A stretch of 6,777 bases of DNA from Gelria sp. (GTDB lineage: Bacteria > Bacillota > Syntrophomonadia > Syntrophomonadales > Syntrophomonadaceae). The notes under the pieces were generated by a model. That model ran no database searches. It saw nothing but the letters and a program-made list of their open reading frames with translations, and was not told the DNA's origin. The first letter of the stretch is position 1. Each line of letters starts with the position of its first letter. Below, in pieces: positions 5,157 through 6,777 of this stretch. Where the stretch lies: assembly GCA_012839665.1 (NCBI GenBank), contig DUMX01000070.1:1-6777 (forward strand). Direction: 5' to 3'. Both the position numbers and the translations under genes were made by a program.

Positions 5157-6002
5157 TTGAAGGAAAAAATAGCCCTGATAGTTGATAGTATGTGTGATTT
5201 GCCCCAGGAAATTATTCAGAGATTTGCTATTAAAGTATTACCTGCCAAAATTATTTATCCGGGGGAAGAATACGCTGATGGAATAGACATACAACCGGAA
5301 GAGGTTTACCGACGCATGCCGGATGAAATACCTACTACTGCCATGCCTGGTCCACATGAAATTTCAAAAACTTTTGAGCAAATACGCCACGAAGGCTTTA
5401 CCCATGTCCTGGCACTGCATATTTCCAGCAACCTTTCTGGAACGGTTGAGACAGTAAGGATGGTAGCCCGTGACTTTGAAAACCTGAAGATTAATGTAAT
5501 GGACACCAAAACCCTGTCCATGGGAACTGGTTGGATGGTGCTGGATGCAGCCCGCAACATAACTGACGGCTTATCCTTTGAACGAGTGGTGGAAAACCTG
5601 CAACGTATTCAGGCCAAAGTTGAAGTATACTATATTATTGAAACCTTGGAATACCTGCGCCGGGGTGGAAGAATCGGCCGCGTAGCCAGTATGCTGGGTC
5701 AATTTTTACACCTTAAACCTGTTATATCGGTTGACCGGGAAGGTAAATATTTTACCTATTGCAAAGCCCGGGGACGGCTCAAATCTATCGATAAACTGGT
5801 AGAAATCGTTGAGAACAAGGTGAAAGAAAGACCGATTAAACTGGCAATTATGAATGGCGGGGCATCGCAGGAATTCGAAAAATTGGTAGAAAGATTACGT
5901 CATTTGCCTAATATTAAAGAGCTGGTTACCTCGGACATCAGCCCTGCTCTGGGAGTGCATACCGGTCCTGGTTTATTGGGAGTAAGTTTTTACGAAGTAT
6001 AA
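5157..6002 (+). CDS. DegV family protein (FakB-type fatty-acid-binding protein)
   Basis: DegV proteins bind one fatty acid in a buried pocket. Characterised members (FakB of Staphylococcus) present it to the kinase FakA, giving acyl-phosphate for phospholipid synthesis. From the TTG start the protein has 281 residues, the usual size. The EDD fold signature is present: IALIVDSMCDLP (5-16), PTTAMPGP (59-66, usually PTTSQPSP), the carboxylate-loop ISSNLSGT (89-96), LEYLRRGGRIG (164-174) and the C-terminal SPALGVHTGPG (262-272). Thr61, the serines of the ISSNLSGT loop and His268 are where the family binds the acyl carboxylate. The Ser-to-Ala at 62 and Met-Cys in SMCDLP (usually STADLP) are mild departures. 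It stands alone between its promoter and terminator, divergent from ylxM; no FakA gene is nearby. Specificity cannot be read from sequence. Confidence 0.93.
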   Translation: MKEKIALIVDSMCDLPQEIIQRFAIKVLPAKIIYPGEEYADGIDIQPEEVYRRMPDEIPTTAMPGPHEISKTFEQIRHEGFTHVLALHISSNLSGTVETVRMVARDFENLKINVMDTKTLSMGTGWMVLDAARNITDGLSFERVVENLQRIQAKVEVYYIIETLEYLRRGGRIGRVASMLGQFLHLKPVISVDREGKYFTYCKARGRLKSIDKLVEIVENKVKERPIKLAIMNGGASQEFEKLVERLRHLPNIKELVTSDISPALGVHTGPGLLGVSFYEV

Positions 6003-6015
6003 ATCCAAACGAATA

Positions 6016-6057
6016 ACCGGCGAGAAGGCATCAAGCATCTCGCCGGTTTTTGTTTTT
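6016..6057 (+). terminator. Rho-independent terminator after degV
   Basis: A perfect 10-bp GC-rich stem (ACCGGCGAGA at 6016-6025 with TCTCGCCGGT at 6038-6047), a 12-base loop and a T-rich tail (TTTTGTTTTT) begin 13 bases after the degV stop. It separates degV from the following gene. Confidence 0.93.
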
Positions 6058-6073
6058 AAATAGGGTATGATAT

Positions 6074-6103
6074 TTGTAAGTATTTACCATTATATGGTAT
6101 TAT
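6074..6103 (+). promoter_or_regulatory. Candidate promoter of the exported-protein gene, with internal dyad
   Basis: TTGTAA (6074-6079), 18-bp spacer and TATTAT (6098-6103) with a TG extension (TGGTATTAT). A second possible set is TTACCA (6084-6089), 17 bp, TATAAC (6107-6112). A perfect dyad TACCAT-N3-ATGGTA (6085-6099) lies between and overlaps the -10 box, where a repressor could act. The promoter is plausible; which set is used is unclear. Confidence 0.5.
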
Positions 6104-6133
6104 GCTTATAACAATTACAAAAAAGAAGGTGTG

Positions 6134-6679
6134 TTGCCCATAAAAAAAATTTGCCTAGTAAGCCTTATAATATTAATTAGTCTATCATTTGTATTTTCAC
6201 CTCTAATGGAGGCTAAAACCTGTTCCTTTTCTAATCAGACTGCCGTTGTACCAACCGGAGAGAAAGATAGAGTTCTTGAAGCAATGCTTAATAGCTTCGG
6301 ACTCTACTTCTCTTATTTAAATGATACAGAGATAAGGCAGGGCTACTATTTACCAATACACGGCAGGACCCGGGCAGAAGCTATTAACTACTTGAAAAAA
6401 GGATTTGATGTGCATCTGGCTACAGCCATAGTGGACGAGTACACCTGGTTTATACCAGAGCTTAGTTGCCTGGCTATCAGACCTGGTGATGGCCTGCCCA
6501 TACTTAATGAGAATGACATTCCCTATATCAGTTACTATAAAATCAGTAATGAACACGTGATTTTTTCTCGGGAATTTACTGGCTGTTACTCTCCGGCAGA
6601 CCGTTACCGTTATCAGGTAGAAATGCAGCTATATCAAGACGACTGGAAAATATCTGCCCTCAGCCTGGAGGAGCTTTAA
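6134..6679 (+). CDS. Hypothetical exported protein
   Basis: I do not recognise this family. The product is 181 residues from TTG at 6134 (GTG at 6131 would add one). It begins with a classic Sec signal peptide: basic PIKK (2-5), a hydrophobic stretch ICLVSLIILISLSFVF (6-21) and a possible signal peptidase site after MEA (residue 27). There is no lipobox and no later membrane segment, so release outside the membrane is likely. The mature part has three cysteines (30, 112, 151), many Tyr/Phe/Trp residues, a helical region around 77-90 (RTRAEAINYLKKGF), and ends in a strand-turn-strand pattern (VEMQLYQDDWKIS, 162-174) as seen in many small secreted NTF2-like or similar beta domains; that resemblance is weak. 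Its ribosome site GAAGG lies only 4 bases before the TTG. It follows the degV terminator and has its own promoter region. Confidence 0.75.
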   Translation: MPIKKICLVSLIILISLSFVFSPLMEAKTCSFSNQTAVVPTGEKDRVLEAMLNSFGLYFSYLNDTEIRQGYYLPIHGRTRAEAINYLKKGFDVHLATAIVDEYTWFIPELSCLAIRPGDGLPILNENDIPYISYYKISNEHVIFSREFTGCYSPADRYRYQVEMQLYQDDWKISALSLEEL

Positions 6680-6751
6680 TAAGAAAATAACGTGCTGGTA
6701 GCAATGGATAAGGGTATTGCCTCAAGTAGTGGTAACCCAAAATACGAGGTT

Positions 6752-6772
6752 AATTAAGAATTGAGAATTAGC
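6752..6772. repeat. Short 7-bp tandem repeat near the window end
   Basis: Three consecutive 7-base units, AATTAAG, AATTGAG, AATTAGC, lie after the exported-protein gene. The array may continue beyond the window. The 98 bases following the gene show no convincing gene or terminator. AATTGAG-type heptamer runs are familiar at the edges of dispersed repeats, but a single array is weak evidence. Confidence 0.4.
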
Positions 6773-6777
6773 GTGGA

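Noticed and set aside
6701..6720. Possible terminator after the exported-protein gene
   Set aside because: Only a 5-bp stem (GCAAT/ATTGC) with a 10-base loop and no T-run.

Overview
The window looks like a chromosomal segment of a Gram-positive, low-to-moderate GC Firmicute, most likely a clostridial lineage; a Syntrophomonas-like organism is my guess from gene style, not something the sequence proves. The reasons are YlxM next to ffh (a Firmicutes arrangement), strong Shine-Dalgarno sites of the GGAGG type, several probable GTG/TTG starts, sigma-A-type promoters with consensus spacing, and intrinsic terminators.

Positions 114-4995, read on the minus strand, hold one compact housekeeping cluster in the order ylxM, ffh, rpsP, khpA, rimM, trmD, a SPOUT-fold RNA methyltransferase, rplS. 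It starts at a near-consensus promoter (TTGACA, 17 bp, TAAAAT) at 4967-4995 and ends at a perfect 13-bp terminator hairpin at 114-144. The genes join two tasks: co-translational protein targeting (YlxM and Ffh of the signal recognition particle) and ribosome/tRNA making (S16, KhpA, the 30S maturation factor RimM, the m1G37 tRNA methyltransferase TrmD, an uncharacterised RNA methyltransferase, and L19). rplS has an additional promoter of its own (599-627) and a structured leader that resembles an autoregulatory L19 leader.

Positions 4925-5156 form a 232-bp intergenic region between divergent transcription units, with the ylxM promoter on one strand and an extended -10 promoter for a DegV/FakB-type fatty-acid-binding protein gene on the other. 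The degV gene (5157-6002) closes with a clear terminator at 6016-6057. After it comes an unrecognised gene for a small exported protein (6134-6679) with its own promoter region and a short dyad that could be an operator. The two window edges (1-91 and 6752-6777) carry short repeat-like DNA that may belong to dispersed repeats.

Most of the window is conserved housekeeping DNA and I see no mobile element, CRISPR array, tRNA, rRNA or defence system. The points most worth a second look are the SPOUT methyltransferase of unknown target, a stem-loop that appears to begin exactly at the 5' end of the ylxM-ffh transcript, the L19 leader candidate, a hairpin straddling the khpA stop codon, an Asp-to-Glu change at the presumed catalytic base of TrmD, and the unknown exported protein.
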